Origin: Salvelinus alpinus | Taxonomy: Eukaryota; Chordata; Actinopteri; Salmoniformes; Salmonidae | Length of the DNA stretch: 64,000 nt | Direction: 5' to 3' | Assembly: GCF_045679555.1 (NCBI RefSeq) | Contig: NC_092094.1 | Span: forward strand, 35,852,430 to 35,916,429 | In this document: positions 46,049-64,000 of the stretch, one piece after another | Layout of the letters: each line of letters opens with the position of its first letter | How positions within the stretch are numbered: the stretch's first letter is position 1 | Program-made: the position numbers and the translations under genes | Notes under the pieces: generated by a model | Told to the model about the DNA's origin: nothing | What the model saw: the letters and a program-made list of their open reading frames with translations, nothing else | Database searches by the model: none

Positions 46049-49039
46049 TATAATATATACTATTTGATCCAAATTTTCTAAAACATCTCAATGGTAGCTA
46101 TTGATTACAACAAAATGACATACAATTAAAAAAGTAAGTAAAACATTGAGTCTAATAAAAAAGTCAAACAAAAAGTGAAAACTCTGTTTTGAGGTTTGGC
46201 CAGCCAGATAAAAATCTAGACATCTGGGTTTGGTCAAACAAAAAGAAAACCTTCAAAAATACATTTGATGGCCTCAGTTAGACGGTGATGTGTATGGACA
46301 GGAGGCTCCAATGAGAAAGCCAGTCTCTAACCGGACCTGAGCCAGATGTGACGTCCAGATGAGACGTGGCGTGGTGAATGGTCCACTGCACCCTGCATCT
46401 CAGTGCACCCTGTCTCTCAGTGACCCCCAGCTCCTCAGGGTGAGGCGAGGTACATGTGGACCTTCCATCCAGCTCCAGCTGCAGAGGACCACATGTGTTC
46501 AGTGTAAAGTCTGCCACCAGAGACCAGGAAGGAACCAGCCAATCCAGAGCCCCCAACTAGACCCCAGGTGAGCTCTGGCCAGCCAAACACTGGGGTGAAA
46601 TCTGGAGAAGGTCTCACAGGGATCGTATACACAACACTTCTGCAGAACTCATCACTTGCTGCCAAATCTTGTTATACTCTCATTCATGCATTTTAAGGAC
46701 TAGGGTATTGAGTATTGCTTGATTTCAATACTTATGTCAGTATATTGAGCTATCACTGTCTGTATGTACAACAAATATATATATTTCAAATTAAACCCCA
46801 GCAACATCCATACCTGACCACATTTTAAATATAAAATCTAACATTTACAGTTGAACAAAATATAAAATAAAAAAAATCTGATCTACAAAAAAGCAGATTG
46901 TGGGATCAGCATCTTTAAGGGTTGCTGTGGTGCTGCAGTGAGAGGTCTCTAGATTGAGCCCATGTAGCCAGACTTCTCACAGACATGACCACTGGCTGAA
47001 GCCAACTGTCTGAATGAGGCAGGAGAAGACAGGACTCCCCACATGGAGAAAAAAAGAAAGAAAGGGAAAAAAAATAGTGGAAGGTTTTCAGCAGGCAGCC
47101 TTCAGACAGAAAGGCTCTGGAGAAAACACCAGAAAGCCATTAACTAACCACAGTATTATCGTGATCTATTTGCTGGAATGAACTACAGACAGCTAATGAA
47201 CTAGCTTTAATGTTTTTTGTTTTTTTTGCAGAAATGCACCAGTGAGAGCTCATGCTTGTACAAAACAGCATGACAGATCAATGGCTAAATTCCTAAATCA
47301 AGGGAAAAGGTTATTCTCCGTCTCCCTGGGATTCCACCCCCCCCCCCCCCCCCCACATATCGAAAACCCTCCCCTACCAATTTAAACCAAACAAGTCTCT
47401 TTCCCCCCCACTCCTAATTAAGAGAGAGGCGATAGGGCTTTTTTGTCTTCTTGGTTATGCTTGCAATGTTAGTGTGTGGAGTGTGAAAACAGATCTGATG
47501 GACTGGTGCCCTAAGCTCTCCCTGATCAGGCTCCAGCAGGTATCCTCAATGATTGACAGCCCGCAGGTCAGCCGCCCATCTCTCAGACTGTTAGAGGGTG
47601 GGCGTTAAAGAGATTTGGAATGCCTGGGACCCTGATTGCTTTATTGCTTGCCTGTCAGAACCATTGTACAGCTCTGTATTATTAGGGCTTGCCATCTCTC
47701 ACCGTCTGGAAGGCGTCGCGTCTCAGCTCTGCATAAAGAACCACCGCCACACTATTCAAAATCCTCTTTCTCTTTGGCTCAAAGAAAAAAGGCACAGATT
47801 TTTCCACAGAATTGCTTGTGTTGGTTTGTCAGATTGTGTCACCAAAGTGTCTCCTGGGAATGGGTTTGATGGCAATGTGCAATATCAAACTGAGATGCAA
47901 GATTCTGTTTTGTTTAATTCATCACAGCCATATCTACATTTGCGTTTTCCAAAATGACAAACTTGAACGTGTCCATGACTTACCTGATATAATCTCTGAT
48001 TACCTCAAAACGAGGAGATATGCAATTTGCTTTTAGTATACTATTTACATGAATCCATGAACTATCAATATTACAATAATTTTGCTTTTGTGCACTATCA
48101 ACAAAAACTATCACAAAATCAACATTGTCCTGTGTGATAGCCATGTTGCCATCCAATGCCAAAACACATATGGATTAAAGGAAGACTATTTACATATTAT
48201 ATTTGTATTATCCCCAAACAATTGAGGCAATTGAGACTACTGAGGCACAAAAAAAAGTCACCCTGGCACACAAAATAAAAAGCCTCTTTAGAAGCACCAC
48301 GCGACAGTATTTGCAATATAAGGGGCATATAGTGCAGATAGTAAGTAATGTACTGTATGATTCACTACGTACAGTACCTACCTGGTTTACAGACTGTACA
48401 CATAACTTATGATTGCTGTTTTGGTTAGCTGCTCTGAGAATATGATAACCACAATCACTCATCCTGAGGATAGGTTGGTAGGGGACAGTGAACACAATGC
48501 TGTACTGACTATGCTTACTTGCAGCACATTGTGCAATGTAGACCGCTTCAGTGGTTTGGTCTGAAGTAATGTTTATCATTACATTTTTTCATTTGACATA
48601 GCCTGTAATCATGGCAGGTGCTACTGATTACATTTGAGAGATTTCTCTCTTTTAACTCAAATGTTGCGAACTCAAATGCTGCTTGGGGGCCTGTCCAAAC
48701 AGTAATTTCACTCCATTGTTCTGCTCTTAGAAATAAAGACTGAGTGTAGAGTATAAGAATTGGGATGATAGTACTGCTGCCTAATTATGTTAATTTACTT
48801 TTTTATTTATTTTTCCTCTTCTGCCAGCTGTTACATTTTTGAGAGACCAATCAAATCCAAAAGTAGATCGCCTTAGTCCAGCATTTAAAACCTTTCCTCA
48901 TCAGGATTGGGTAATATAAAAAAGGGACGTTTGAGTATATCAAATGAGCCTATTTACCGTCTGATCTTATAGCGCCTTCTCTACCACAATATAGAATCCC
49001 TTTTGTTCTCCAAACAAATATACACTGGTACGGTCAATG
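46049..49039. other. Unique sequence, weak exon-like patch at 46278-46665
   Basis: Mostly AT-rich with poly-C (47336-47355) and A-runs. The 46278-46665 patch is clearly richer in G+C and has overlapping ORFs on both strands, none recognised. The 47450-47900 stretch is repeat-free and could be conserved non-coding DNA; its 119-codon ORF (47598-47957) has no domain signature. Confidence 0.45.
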
Positions 49040-49610
49040 GTGTTTCTATAGACTTCCCCAGTTGAATATATATTTTATTTCTCCTAATTCCCCAGGCCAA
49101 GATGACAGGCTGACAGGTTGTTGAAGGTCATTGGAGCTGTGGCTCCAGGTCCCTCTGGAGCCCAGGCGATGGCCAGGCAGCATCCCAAACGCTCCCGCCT
49201 GCTCCGGGCCACAACGGAGACAAGCCCACGGGGAGGCCATGTCCCTGTCTCCGTGGAGACGAGGAGACGGGCAGGCCACGGCTCAGACTCACACCTTTCT
49301 GGTCAGCGCCTCCAAGTCTCAGAGGAGACCAGCCCAGCCCAGCAGCAGCAGTCACACACAACTTGTCCCCCCCCCCCCCCTCACCCTCTCTTTTTGTTGT
49401 CTTCTTTAATGCCAGTACAAGCACATAGTGAGATGCCCCACCTCCAGTCTGACCTTCCTGCCCTGGCAGCACTACCCCTGTGAGGCCTGCTGGGAACAGT
49501 GGTGAGATGTGAGATGAGACCTGCGAGTGTGGGCAGGGCCTGAGAGGGGATGGGACGCTCTGGGACAGCCCACGCTGTCTGTGGATCATGCTCCATTATG
49601 TTTGTATCGG
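49040..49610. other. G+C-rich patch without a recognised gene
   Basis: Overlapping ORFs of 71-153 codons occur on both strands with low-complexity Pro/Ser/Gln composition. They look like by-products of base composition. A 12-residue poly-C lies at 49369-49380 and a near-palindrome 'gtctccgtggagac' at 49247-49260. No splice-bounded exon with a recognisable domain is seen. Confidence 0.45.

Positions 49611-64000
<14,390 letters not shown>

Noticed and set aside
49118..49589. ORFs of 121 and 153 codons on opposite strands
   Set aside because: They overlap each other, are low in complexity (Pro/Ser/Gln) and follow from local G+C content.

Overview
The window is vertebrate nuclear DNA from a salmonid fish (salmon, trout, charr or a close relative). 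I base this on the mobile elements: several Tc1/mariner families including a Sleeping Beauty-type copy, L2 LINEs with the RSg-1-like 3' end, a Rex1-type LINE, and tRNA-derived SINEs of the HpaI type and of the 'ctcccgagtggcgcag' type. Genus and species cannot be told from sequence alone. I find no convincing host protein-coding gene, no rRNA or tRNA gene, no retroviral LTR structure and no CRISPR array. It reads as a large intron or gene desert.

Layout. 1-12.3 kb: mostly unique AT-rich sequence with a decayed SINE-like piece, a trinucleotide microsatellite and a 31-bp minisatellite. 12.3-13.8 kb: a complete but dead Tc1 copy. 14.27-21.57 kb: a long L2 LINE on the minus strand, interrupted by a whole 3.5-kb Rex1-type LINE on the same strand whose 981-codon endonuclease/reverse transcriptase ORF is uninterrupted. 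21.72-25.09 kb: a hAT-like non-autonomous element with an 8-bp target duplication, hosting one Tc1 and one L2 tail. 26.7-31.9 kb: MITEs, an HpaI SINE, a 1.4-kb dispersed repeat with an internal 390-bp duplication, another L2-type tail and a second SINE. 31.9-35.6 kb: mostly unique, with a 70-bp inverted repeat, a SINE and a LINE tail. 35.7-39.6 kb: copies of a ~215-bp repeat bounded by ggtccRgacaatctat, interleaved with two different Tc1 elements. 42.2-46.05 kb: a pile-up of five or six Tc1 families, including a Sleeping Beauty-like copy with a rebuilt left end and a 438-bp foldback element. 46-64 kb: mainly unique sequence with one long (GT)n tract.

The elements do not form a cooperating system. 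Their nesting gives a relative insertion history: L2 before Rex1, and hAT-like before Tc1 and L2 tail. The only ORF that looks able to encode a working protein is the Rex1-type ORF at 17229-20174 (minus). Several unique stretches carry clusters of homeodomain-like AT motifs and could be conserved non-coding elements, but this needs cross-species alignment. Family names come from recognised protein and terminal sequences recalled from general knowledge; no database search was run.
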